Positions 12,875 through 19,452 of a stretch of DNA of 64,000 nt are shown here, piece by piece. Under the pieces are notes generated by a model, which saw only the letters and a program-made list of their open reading frames with translations, was not told the origin of the DNA and did no database searches. Source of the stretch: Chrysogorgia sp. JL179-B06 (taxonomy: Eukaryota; Cnidaria; Anthozoa; Scleralcyonacea; Chrysogorgiidae); NCBI GenBank assembly GCA_035772405.1, contig JAYKKM010000416.1, forward strand, positions 1,706,001 through 1,770,000. The letters run 5' to 3'. A program made the position numbers and the translations under genes. Within the stretch, counting starts at the first letter, position 1. Each line of letters opens with the position of its first letter.

Positions 12875-15800
12875 GACCCTCTAACTATAGAGCCAATATT
12901 AGCCAATCGACTGATTTCACTGGACAAAGGCGAGGCGAAGTTCGACCGATCGGTGTCGGAGAAGTAATCAGAAGAATAATCGGAAAGTGTGTAACGAGGG
13001 TGACAAAGCAAGATGTCATTGATGCCAGCGGTTCACTCCAAGTCTGCGCAGGTCACAAATGTGGAAGTGATGCAGCAATCCACGCTATGCATAGCATATT
13101 CGAAGCTTACGATACAGATGCTCTATTGCTCATCAATGCATCAATGCGTTCAATGCTTTGAACAGAGCTGCTGCCCTGCACAACATCAGAGTATTGTGCC
13201 CAACCATAGCAACCTATGCAATAAACACATATAGAGAACCAGCGCGACTACTCATCACAGGCGGAAAAGAGTAGTCCACATAACAGAAAAATGCGCAGCG
13301 CACTGGGTCAAAGAAAAGTAATGAGGGTACAGGTATTTATTGACTTCGTGTCCCATACCCAGCTACCTCATAAACTCAAAAGCTTTGGAATCATGGGAGA
13401 GCTATGGATGTGGCTGAAGGACTATATCACCAAGAGAAGTCAATATGTTATGCTAGGAAAGTCAACCTCAGATCCAGCACAAGGTACCTGTGGACTACCA
13501 CAAGGGTCCATACTCGGGCCAACATTTTTTAGCCTATACACTGAATGATGACCTTTCTTCTGATATTGTTCACAACTTAAAGCACATAAAGAACCAAATG
13601 TACGCTTATGATACCACATTATATTGTATCTCAAATTCTATAAACTCAACAATCGCGTCTCTTAATTATGCACTAGACCGATATGTGCCAACTGGTGCAA
13701 TACTAGTGAGATGACAACACATCCGTATTCCAGGAAAGTGTGAAGCGATGATTATTTCTAATTCACAATTCGTAGGGCCTATGCCACAGCTGACTATAAA
13801 AGGAAACATGGTGAAAATGGTTAAAACATCAAGATGTTTAGGTGTCGTCATGGATGAAAAACTGGGCTGGTCAGAGCATCTAGCGGAGGTTACGAAGAGC
13901 TTTTCAAGGAAACTGAAACTATTGAAATCTCTTTACTTTCTACTTATGAATGTCCTCGAGCCGTTCTACTTTAAAGTGATACTACCATCTATAACATACG
14001 GTATCGTTGCCTGGGGAAGCTGTAATAAAACGCCTTCCTAGGTTCTTAGAGAAAATGCATGTTAGAACAGCAAGAATTATTTTCAAATATGAGTGGGAAA
14101 TAAGAGGCAAAATTTCTAATTACTCCGCAACCAAGAACTGAGATCCTACGTAGATCAGTAGCCTACAGAGGATCTGTAACGTGGTACTATCTAGACGATT
14201 ATCCCATATCTTGTATTGACAAGATATATATGGGATATATTTTGTTTAAAACGTGTCAAGAACAAACTGGATTATATCCCATTCAAGCCCAACTTAAAAC
14301 TTATAAATAATCGTGATTTTATATATGACTAACATTTTTAATTTTGGATTTTATATTTTATATCGATGTAAATTCACGACCCCATCAGCGTTAGCTGCAG
14401 TGTTTGTAACATCGTGATTAAATAAACGACATTATTATTATTATTATTGTTATTGTTACGCTCTAAAATACTATAACCTTTATTGAATTGCCGCTACTTT
14501 ATTGATAAAAAGCCGGTTGAACAACAGCAGGAAATAGGGCCAAGTTTCACTTCGTCGCTCGTTCTTTAATATAACTTATCCAATCTTTTAAAGTATTTCT
14601 TTTTCTGCAACGTTTAAAAAACGATTTTTTAAGATTTTAAAATAATTTTAATTAATTTTATAATATTTTATAATTATTTGTATTTTGTCTTTTATATATT
14701 TATGTTTATGTTTTTAATCATTCTAGGACACTACTGTAAATCACCTTAGGGTGATTGTAGGTTTTCCTGAATAAAGATTATCAGTTAAAATATATATTGA
14801 TCGCTTACGCTGGTACAGACGGCCTTGAATTGGGATTTCGGTAAGTAAAACGGTAAAACTGCTATAGATTTTTTGTTGTTTGCACCGTAGTGATCCCATA
14901 ATCATTTGTAAACCGCACGACTACTGGCGACCGTTAACATATTAACCTAATCATTTTCCCGACAAATACTGCCCAAAAATACATAGCGACCATGGCGTAA
15001 CTCAACTCTTAATAATTTACCGTAACTCCAACAACGTCCTCATAGACGATACATGGACGATCGTCAAGCTCATATACTCAGAAAAATGATTCTGAGTCGC
15101 GCACAGGAATCGAAACCTGTAACCTTCTTATTCCTGGTGAGACGCTCTAACCATTGAGCTACCGAGACTCAGATGGAGAGCGACTGTTACAATGATGTAT
15201 TGGTTCGATTAATGTATGCACTGCCTAGCGCGTCCCAAACCCCCAGCGCCGGCTACGCAGGCTAAGTAATGCTTAGATGTGAAACGATACATGGACGATC
15301 GTCAAGCTCATATCCTCAGAAAAATTATTCTGAGTCCCAGACAGGAATCTAAGCTTTAATTTTCTGAGTACCGGTGAGGCGCTCTACGGTATATAGCTCA
15401 ATGGTTAGAGCGTCTCACTGGCAATCAGAAGGTTACAGGTTCAATTTTGTCCGGGACACAGAATCATTTTTTTGAGGATATGAGTTTGACGATCGTCCAT
15501 GTATCGTCTGTCTACTCCAAGCTCTCCCATATTCAGTACAGCAGTGTACATATTAAAACCTCCGCATAGTTAAATTGGAGTGACGAAGAGCCTTTGCTTG
15601 AAGGGCCTTTTTTCGCTCGAAACGTTAGACCACTATTTCACCAGTATACCCCTTAGCAGTTATATACTATAACCTTTTAGAGTATTCGATTTGCACTTGT
15701 ATACATCAAGAAAAATTTGAGATCAATTTTCCAAAATTTATTCATGTTCTTTAACTGTTTCGAGATACTTTGATTAAATATATTTATTTTTATTTTTGTT

Positions 15801-18581
15801 CATGACTTACTAATGACTTGGAGAAGATTTATTTCGCAAAACGCGTTCAGATATAGGTGACTTGAATATTGCCGCAAGGTTATATATACCTCTCATATAC
15901 TACTTTTATTTCACTGTTTGATCTTTGTGTGATCTTTGGTCGCACAACCGGCGCATTTATTTCAGACGAATTTAATTCATCAATTATAAATGCGACGGCG
16001 GGTTACTGAGTGCTACTGCGATGGAAATATATGGTCGAAGTGTACCACCAACTAACTGTGAAATGATGAATTTAAGGACCGTTTTGCATGGCCGTCATTG
16101 ATGGTATGTTGCCGATTTGTGAAAAGAAACTCATGCAAAGTTTGCAGCCTTATATTTATGATTTTGCTTTAATGTTAAGTGAGCGTACTTATTTGATTGT
16201 TGTACTTTGAGTCTTTGATTTGCTGGAAAAAAACGCAACACAGTTATTTATCGCAGTATAGCTCTTCACGCGACGTTTAAATTATTCTAGAGAGTTAAAT
16301 TCATATTCATCTATCAGACGGATACAACGACTTTGAGGCAATAACGAGGCAATAACGTCGCATTTAATGAAAGGATTAAATGCATCAATTATACAAATGC
16401 CGTCAAATTGCTTATTTAATATAGGTCATTCAATATGAATATCATTATTTTGAGAGTCGTTATTTTGTAGTTCTCGGGCGAACTATAATGTGTAAATGGA
16501 CAAAAAATATGTCGATCTGCACCTGTTAAACCGGCTTTATATCGGCAATGCAACTCAGTTTTATAGGGTTAGTATTAAGGTTAGTATTAAGGTTAAAAAT
16601 GTTAGTAAAAGGCTTTGTATTTCAGTGTACGACGAAATATATTTCGAATTCCAGATCAGTTTTGTTGGTATGTTTCAACCGTGTAGTGAACAGTGAAACC
16701 TATAATATTTTCATTAATTAACCTATATCTGGCGGCGTTTATATCGCCTATCGGTCTTCAAGGGAAAATAACCCATGATTAAATAAGCTATTTAGCGGCA
16801 TGTTATCAACGTCGAGGTTTATGTTCGGCTTCAGCAGATCACACAAAGCTTGTAAACATATTAACAATTCGTCACTTGTAGATAATTGTTGATTTTTGTA
16901 GGCCCGCAAGACATCGAGAATTATCTGTAGGTTTTTTTCTAATCACAATCGAGATTGTATGAGTATTGCATAATAATATAGTATCTATATAAGCGCCCTG
17001 GTTGTATCCGTGTTCGTGCGCTGGAACTATTATAGTTTCTTTGCTCAAAAGCTGTCATGACATAATAACTTTTGAACAAGTCTGTACATGTAGTGATTAC
17101 GTCATAGCAGTTCAAATGTCGTCCTTTGCTCTGCCATCTGTGTTCAATGGTTCAATGGTTTTTAATTTAGCTGAATGGTTGGAGCGTTTCATAACAATAC
17201 ACTACATGTGAGCAAATAAAACGTGTCAAGGCTTTGACACGTTTTATTTTTTTTATTATTTTTTGTGTGTGCGCTACTTCCGTGACAATTGAGATCAAAG
17301 ACGCGGGTTGCTAAACAAACTCTGAAATTTTAGCATTTAAAGGAAATAACAGTCGATTGCCTTCAGTATTTTCCTATTGTATTTTCCTATCGTATTTGCC
17401 TATTGTATTTTGCTATCGTATTTGCCTATCGTTAATTGCCAAGGATATTTTTAATTAGACATCCAAAACGCTTCAATATACGTCTAAGTTGATTGTGATG
17501 ATCAAGTTAAATTCGATCTCAATATATCAACAGCTGCTATCCGTCTTTGAGTTCACGTCGTCGTAAAGACGTGAAAATGTTCTGTACACAGAACAAGGGC
17601 GACGTTGGGATTACTCTCGGGACTAACGTTATTCATTACTTTGTTTTGCATGAAGAATTATTTTTTTTGAACGAGGATGAACGCGTCGTAAAATCTTAAG
17701 GGTCCCAATAGTAGAGTGCGGGAGCAGAGATAAGACCTGTCCACTAGATGAAACTGCTTTAAAAGCTAGAATAACGAAGGTACTACTCCGAGTGACGAAC
17801 TATAGCGAGCATACAAGGACGTCAATTTGGGCGTAATCCAGTTGTACAGGCTCAGCTGTAGTGAGTTGGAAGAGCGTGGGAGTCGGGACTAGAGCAAAAC
17901 AAAGGTCGCGGGTTAAAGTTTGCTCTACTTGCCCGGTATATGGTTCGTCAATCGAAGTAGCACCTAATATCATTATTTTAAAACGGTTTAAAACGAAAAA
18001 GAATTCAATAGTGTATTGTTTCGGGTACCTTTCCCGGTTTGATCACCAGAGCTCGAAGTTTTGGTAATTCTCAACTGCGTGGTCTTCGTTTCCGTCATCG
18101 GAGGACGAGACTTTACATGTTTCATGTCCCCATCTTCGCCGCAATAAACTTTGGAGCAGTTCTCGATACGAGGCAATCTATACACGTAATACCCTCCGCA
18201 ATCTGTGATCCGAATGATCACACTTGCTCCGCAGCTTTTGTTTTTGTAAATATCGAAGCATACTATCCGCCTGCTGTTGAGTCCTCCTGTGGGGTGAATA
18301 TCACTCACCCAACCTGGGTTATCCGCGGAACAACTTCCTGAGTTGACGCGGGAAGATGGCATTCTCGTTCCTGCGGCACCCGAAAACCTGTACCAAGCAA
18401 CATGCAGGACAAGGTTATTGTCGCATTTCGGTACCCGCAGAGCCCGTTGTTTGACGTTGCGAAACCCTTCGCTGAGATGTGTATAGTTGGTACACTGTGG
18501 TATGCTCGTGTTCGCGTTTGACAAAGTTATACTGTCCAAGATAAGAATGAAAGCCGTCATGAAACACAGATCTTTCGCCAT
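1667..18581 (-). CDS. Adhesion G-protein-coupled receptor gene (D8C-HRM-GAIN-GPS-7TM), 3' end outside the window
   Basis: Gene model assembled from seven minus-strand exons, listed separately. Domain order is signal peptide, an eight-cysteine D8C domain, an HRM-like cysteine segment, a GAIN domain, the GPS autoproteolysis motif (CECNHLT) and the first membrane helices of a family B2 receptor. Known family members sit in the plasma membrane, cleave themselves at the GPS and signal through G proteins; the ligand here is unknown. Every exon is bounded by AG and GT. Junction phases agree at exon 1/2 (phase 1), 2/3, 3/4, 5/6 and 6/7 (all phase 0). Exon 4/5 is off by one base next to a run of seven A (plus-strand T 6414-6420), so either a base is missing from the assembly, a tiny exon is unseen, or the gene is broken. 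TM4-TM7 are absent and would lie left of position 1. A LINE relic occupies 1-775, so truncation is an alternative. Confidence 0.8.
1983..2545. repeat. 24-bp minisatellite in receptor intron
   Basis: About 23 tandem copies of a 24-bp unit GTGAACAATGTTGTGCTGCCAACT, with variants (ACAACG, GTAGTT, AATAAGGTTTTG) and a sub-block of four AATAAGG units at 2320-2390. It lies in the intron between the TM1-TM2 and TM3 exons. Because 24 is a multiple of three, Cys/Asn/Glu-rich and Val/Leu-rich frames stay open; they have no other coding sign. Confidence 0.9.
2546..3090. other. Intron sequence without recognised content
   Basis: AT-rich sequence between the minisatellite and an RT relic. A short run of near-repeats (AAGTCAAGTCAATCAAG at 2743-2759) is seen. 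No exon, RNA gene or element was recognised. Confidence 0.5.
3095..3235 (-). pseudogene. Small RT C-terminal relic in receptor intron
   Basis: Just past the donor of the TM1-TM2 exon the minus strand reads [17 protein letters not shown] followed by VANHLPYIV. The pattern (F-K-S/C-L-N-N-M-A-P) is that of the C-terminal region of LINE reverse transcriptases. Only about 45 codons remain. It could be chance, but the motif is specific. Confidence 0.4.
3256..3480 (-). CDS. aGPCR exon 6: TM1 and TM2
   Basis: A 75-codon exon with acceptor TATATTTTCAG|GTGTCA and donor CAATAAG|GTGAGA, phase 0 at both ends. The first helix ([20 protein letters not shown], then [11 protein letters not shown]) and the second ([20 protein letters not shown]) match TM1 and TM2 of family B2 receptors. 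The short TM1-TM2 loop carries Lys/Arg/Glu. Reading on past the donor gives unrelated RT-like sequence, which supports the donor as the real end. Confidence 0.85.
3562..4005. repeat. Pentamer-based inverted repeat next to the GPS exon
   Basis: Left part is rich in GGTAY/ATGGT pentamers (3562-3755); right part (3775-3950) is its approximate reverse complement, turning over near 3760. The outer arms match well: GATGGCATGACATGACATGG near 3625 against CCATGTCATGTCATGCCATC near 3930. A pure ATGGC pentamer run follows at 3950-4000. The structure ends about 20 bases from the GPS exon donor (4025). The small His/Met/Pro-rich frames in it are by-products of the repeat. Confidence 0.85.
4026..4168 (-). 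CDS. aGPCR exon 5: GPS autoproteolysis motif
   Basis: A 143-base exon with acceptor CGATTTTACAG|AATGTG and donor GAAATA|GTGAGT. It encodes [13 protein letters not shown], then a CRQ and the signature [15 protein letters not shown]. This has all the landmarks of the GPS: the CVFW start, two tryptophans, the C-x-C pair, and H-L-T, where cleavage falls between L and T. The catalytic His and Thr are intact, so self-cleavage is expected. The following intron begins 20-30 bases from a long pentamer repeat. Confidence 0.9.
4224..4590. mobile_element. Foldback/MITE-like element with tRNA-like arms
   Basis: Imperfect terminal inverted repeats of about 55-60 bases: AATATAGTAAATTGTTTGTT at 4224 and its counterpart ending near 4590, both containing CAAGCTTTAACRCAAACTCA on their own strand. 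Inside each arm lies a tRNA-like stretch. On the plus strand at 4459-4530 there is an A-box-like TAGCTCAATAGTTAGAGG and a B box GGGTTCGATTCCCG; on the minus strand at 4282-4350 there is a partner copy. No transposase is seen. Likely non-autonomous, in the intron between GPS and GAIN-B exons. Confidence 0.65.
4835..5110 (+). repeat. Dispersed repeat family, copy 1
   Basis: Shares CGATTTGTGAAAAGAAACTC, a downstream CTTTGATTTKCT and GCAACACA...TTATCGCA-like stretches with 16105-16262. Its distal half (AAAACACGTGCTG ... TTGGCGTAATAATTTTGAAA) resembles the reverse strand of 7130-7285. No coding capacity is seen. Confidence 0.55.
5111..5640. other. Intron sequence without recognised content
   Basis: Mixed AT-rich sequence between a dispersed repeat and a LINE relic. 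No exon or element was recognised. Confidence 0.4.
5640..6100 (-). pseudogene. LINE RT C-terminal relic in receptor intron
   Basis: Minus-strand frame from about 6065 reads [54 protein letters not shown] and [15 protein letters not shown]. This is the classic LINE RT tail (YA-x-Q-x-W-x-P, L-E-x-I-Q-R-R-A-T-R, L-x-x-L-x-L-L-P). It stays open for more than 130 codons, so this insertion is younger than some neighbours, but fingers and palm are missing. Confidence 0.8.
6408..6845 (-). CDS. aGPCR exon 4: GAIN domain, central part
   Basis: A 146-codon exon with acceptor TTATCCTTGCAG|AACTCC and donor CATTTG|GTAAGA. It starts with helical [20 protein letters not shown] and continues into the beta-rich part of GAIN ([31 protein letters not shown]). 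The closing PVRI strand is what normally precedes the GPS cysteine motif. The donor leaves phase 0, while the next exon needs one extra base. Seven consecutive A lie 4 bases upstream of the donor, so a one-base homopolymer error is the simplest explanation. Confidence 0.8.
6918..7045. repeat. AT-rich minisatellite, separated short block
   Basis: About eight copies of the TATATATTAACNAYC-type unit also found at 7290-11288, cut off by the unique segment 7046-7289. Confidence 0.8.
7100..7285 (-). repeat. Dispersed repeat family, inverted copy interrupting the minisatellite
   Basis: GATTTTCAAAATTACTACGC, then CAATGAACTTAT, and AGCACGTGTTTTATCAGATC, match the reverse strand of 5000-5110 with moderate divergence. 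The segment splits the minisatellite in two, so it probably inserted into it. Confidence 0.5.
7290..11288. repeat. 4-kb AT-rich minisatellite with 15/20-bp units in receptor intron
   Basis: Basic unit is TATATATTAACNACC (15 bp); a 20-bp form adds TACTG. From about 7550 to 8030 the 20-bp form dominates. From about 8080 onward a 65-bp higher-order unit appears: three or four 15-mers (one with TATATGTTAAC) plus one 20-mer. CCTACTG marks recur at 8081, 8146 and 8211. Between about 8800 and 10400 the register is broken by many small indels. It lies in the intron between the two GAIN exons. Confidence 0.95.
11342..11611 (-). CDS. aGPCR exon 3: GAIN domain, N-terminal part
   Basis: A 90-codon exon with acceptor TTTCTGTATTCAG|GTTGG and donor CATCAAG|GTAAAC, phase 0 on both sides. 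The protein begins [14 protein letters not shown] and continues with helical, amphipathic sequence ([16 protein letters not shown], then [20 protein letters not shown]). This is the usual pattern of the helical subdomain A of GAIN. Several N-x-S/T sites fit an extracellular position. It joins in frame to exons 2 and 4. Confidence 0.75.
11765..12545 (-). pseudogene. LINE RT relic (QGSVSGP family) in receptor intron
   Basis: Minus-strand pieces in order: [18 protein letters not shown] and [20 protein letters not shown] near 12490-12370, [16 protein letters not shown] (palm A, catalytic Asp kept) near 12280-12235, [20 protein letters not shown] near 12110-12050, and [10 protein letters not shown] with SVILGVIP near 11910-11815. 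Order and motifs are those of a LINE reverse transcriptase. Stops and frame changes separate the pieces, and the YADD box is not seen. It lies between receptor exons 2 and 3. Confidence 0.8.
12684..12775 (-). CDS. aGPCR exon 2: HRM-like segment
   Basis: A 92-base exon read as [19 protein letters not shown] and onward. The spacing R-x-C, W-x-x-V-D and T-x-C is that of the end of a hormone-receptor (HRM) domain, which often precedes GAIN in adhesion GPCRs. The acceptor is AAATCAAG|GT and the donor GAGAG|GTGAGA. The first two bases complete the glycine codon left open by exon 1, and the exon ends on a codon boundary that fits exon 3. Only the C-terminal half of an HRM is visible, so this is a partial or reduced domain, or part of its sequence lies in an unseen exon. 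Confidence 0.65.
12833..12873. repeat. (ATT)n microsatellite
   Basis: About 13 copies of a TAT/ATT trinucleotide just downstream of exon 2's acceptor side in genomic order. Confidence 0.95.
12895..13285 (+). pseudogene. RT relic of a [12 protein letters not shown] retroelement
   Basis: Plus-strand frame reads [20 protein letters not shown], then [20 protein letters not shown] and [15 protein letters not shown], with frame breaks after about 13150. The pattern ([13 protein letters not shown], Q-V-C-A-G-x-x-x-G-x-x-A-A-I-H) belongs to a reverse transcriptase type that is frequent in cnidarian genomes. The palm-A position, usually L-L-V-D-A-S-N-A-F, reads LLINAS here, so the catalytic Asp is lost. 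Confidence 0.65.
13291..14041 (+). pseudogene. LINE RT relic with altered YADD box
   Basis: Plus-strand pieces in three frames: [20 protein letters not shown], then [13 protein letters not shown] (RT motif 4), then [10 protein letters not shown] near 13590-13625, where the catalytic YADD reads YAYD, then [20 protein letters not shown] and [12 protein letters not shown] normal LINE RT order, but inactive through frameshifts and loss of an active-site Asp. It belongs to a different family from the relic directly upstream. Confidence 0.8.
14042..15044. other. Intron sequence, small hairpin only
   Basis: A hairpin lies at 14200-14237 (TATCCCATATCTTGT against ACAAGATATATATGGGATA) and a short ATT run near 14430-14450. 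RT-like sequence may continue weakly to about 14170. No exon was recognised. Confidence 0.45.
15045..15510. mobile_element. tRNA-like inverted element, one full copy plus one half copy
   Basis: ACGATACATGGACGATCGTC occurs in direct orientation at about 15046 and 15285 and inverted at the right end (to 15510). Segment 15284-15510 is therefore a complete inverted-repeat element and 15045-15283 an extra left half. The arms contain tRNA-like sequence: on plus at 15397-15460 TAGCTCAATGGTTAGAGCGT and a B-box-like GGTTACAGGTTCAATTTTG; on minus at 15105-15180 a similar copy with GGTTTCGATTCCTG. Acceptor stems do not pair well, so these are not tRNA genes. Confidence 0.65.
15511..16104. other. Intron sequence without clear content
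   Basis: Contains GAAGGGCC and TTCGCTCGAAACGTTAGAC at 15600-15632, a string reminiscent of Penelope-like element termini; I cannot confirm this. Otherwise unremarkable. Confidence 0.3.
16105..16262 (+). repeat. Dispersed repeat family, copy 2
   Basis: Shares GCCGATTTGTGAAAAGAAAC, the TTTGCAGCCTT stretch and the region around GCAACACAGTTATTTATCGC with 4835-4955, on the same strand. Confidence 0.6.
16263..17213. other. Intron sequence without recognised content
   Basis: Short direct repeats are visible (GTTAGTATTAAG twice near 16568; GAGGCAATAAC twice near 16337). No exon or element was recognised. Confidence 0.4.
17214..17249. repeat. Perfect 16-bp hairpin with 4-base loop
   Basis: AAATAAAACGTGTCAA, loop GGCT, TTGACACGTTTTATTT, followed by a T-rich tract. 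No protein context explains it; it may be the end of a small element. Confidence 0.75.
17370..17432. repeat. Short 13-14 bp tandem repeat
   Basis: Five to six copies of a TTCCTATYGTATTT / GCCTATCGTATTT type unit. Confidence 0.7.
17433..18028. other. Start of receptor intron 1, no recognised content
   Basis: Sequence just downstream of the exon 1 donor. No element or further exon was recognised. Confidence 0.4.
18029..18581 (-). CDS. aGPCR exon 1: signal peptide and D8C domain
   Basis: Starts at the ATG at 18581 in a fair context (CCAGATGG). Residues 1-24 form a hydrophobic signal peptide (core FMTAFILIL). Residues from about 30 to 148 carry exactly eight cysteines, with motifs [29 protein letters not shown] and CGGYYVYRL. 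This is the D8C pattern known from uromodulin, GP2 and OIT3 and common in cnidarian secreted or membrane proteins. A Ser/Thr-rich linker follows. The exon ends at GGAAAG|GTACCC after 184 codons plus one base (phase 1). That base joins in frame to the exon at 12684-12775. The exon could belong to a separate D8C gene; the matching phase and strand favour the receptor. Confidence 0.8.
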
Positions 18582-19020
18582 CTGGTGAACGTACAGAATA
18601 GTTGAAAAACGGAATATCGGTCTTTAATGTTCCAATTGCGCCACTCCAGCGAAGTATTAAAACAGTAGACTAGACTGTCTAGGTTTTGACCGGAACTTTA
18701 ATTGATTATTACTGGACTGAAATAAGAGATGTCATTGATATGTCCTATTTATACACCCACAGTACAACAATACACCGTGTCACTGAAAGTTCAATTGTAC
18801 ACATCCCTTTTTAGTTATACAACCCGTTTCGATTCCACGCATGCATCATCGGAACACTAATGAGGGATTCATGATTTTTTTAATTTTAATTTTCATTGGC
18901 GATCATCGCTCAAAGATTCATAAGGAATGTTGCTGGCCTTAATCATAAACAAAATTTGATTCACCCGGGGTGAGATTTCGTCTCACATTTCTCAAGAGAT
19001 TTCGAACGGAAATTTAAAGC
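18582..19020. other. Upstream flank of the receptor gene
   Basis: Expected to hold the 5' UTR and promoter of the minus-strand receptor. I could not identify a TATA box, initiator or binding site with confidence. Confidence 0.3.
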
Positions 19021-19452
19021 CAATAGACGACTTTCACGATCATGCGCAGTATCAACAAATATTCAAATTTTCATCGTAGGTAAAAACAACTGTTTCAGCT
19101 GGAAAGAGCATATTGAAAATAGTAGAAGTGCAAATTTTGAAAGGAATTGTGTAAAAAAGGAAGAAGTTACACAAGCAGAAAGTTGGCCATTTCAAAAGGG
19201 ATTTATTAGTGATTTAATAAGGATTTTGGCTTGGCGGGCGGGCGCACGCCAAGCCAAAATCCCTATTAAATCCATAGTGAAGAGCAAAACTTCCAAAGTG
19301 TGTAGCTTTCGCACTATTTGCCCGATTAGTTTCAAACTTTGCACTTTTACTATTTTTAATATGATCTTTCTAGCTAAAACAGTTGTTTTTACCTCATATG
19401 AAAATTTGAAATAAAATTGCTACTGCGCATGACCCTGAAACTCGTCTATTGC
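19021..19452. mobile_element. 430-bp foldback element
   Basis: Two arms of about 210 bases in inverted orientation around a short spacer at 19237-19246. The inner stem is perfect (GGATTTTGGCTTGGCG against CGCCAAGCCAAAATCC). Outer arms are diverged but clear: GGTAAAAACAACTGTTT on the left at 19077 and its complement at 19378-19393, and CATGCGCAGT with its complement near the ends. The ends are CAATAGACGA and TCGTCTATTG. No coding capacity; a MITE or foldback transposon. Confidence 0.75.

Noticed and set aside
15105..15460. tRNA genes on both strands
   Set aside because: A and B boxes are present, but acceptor and anticodon stems pair poorly and the sequences sit inside inverted-repeat arms.
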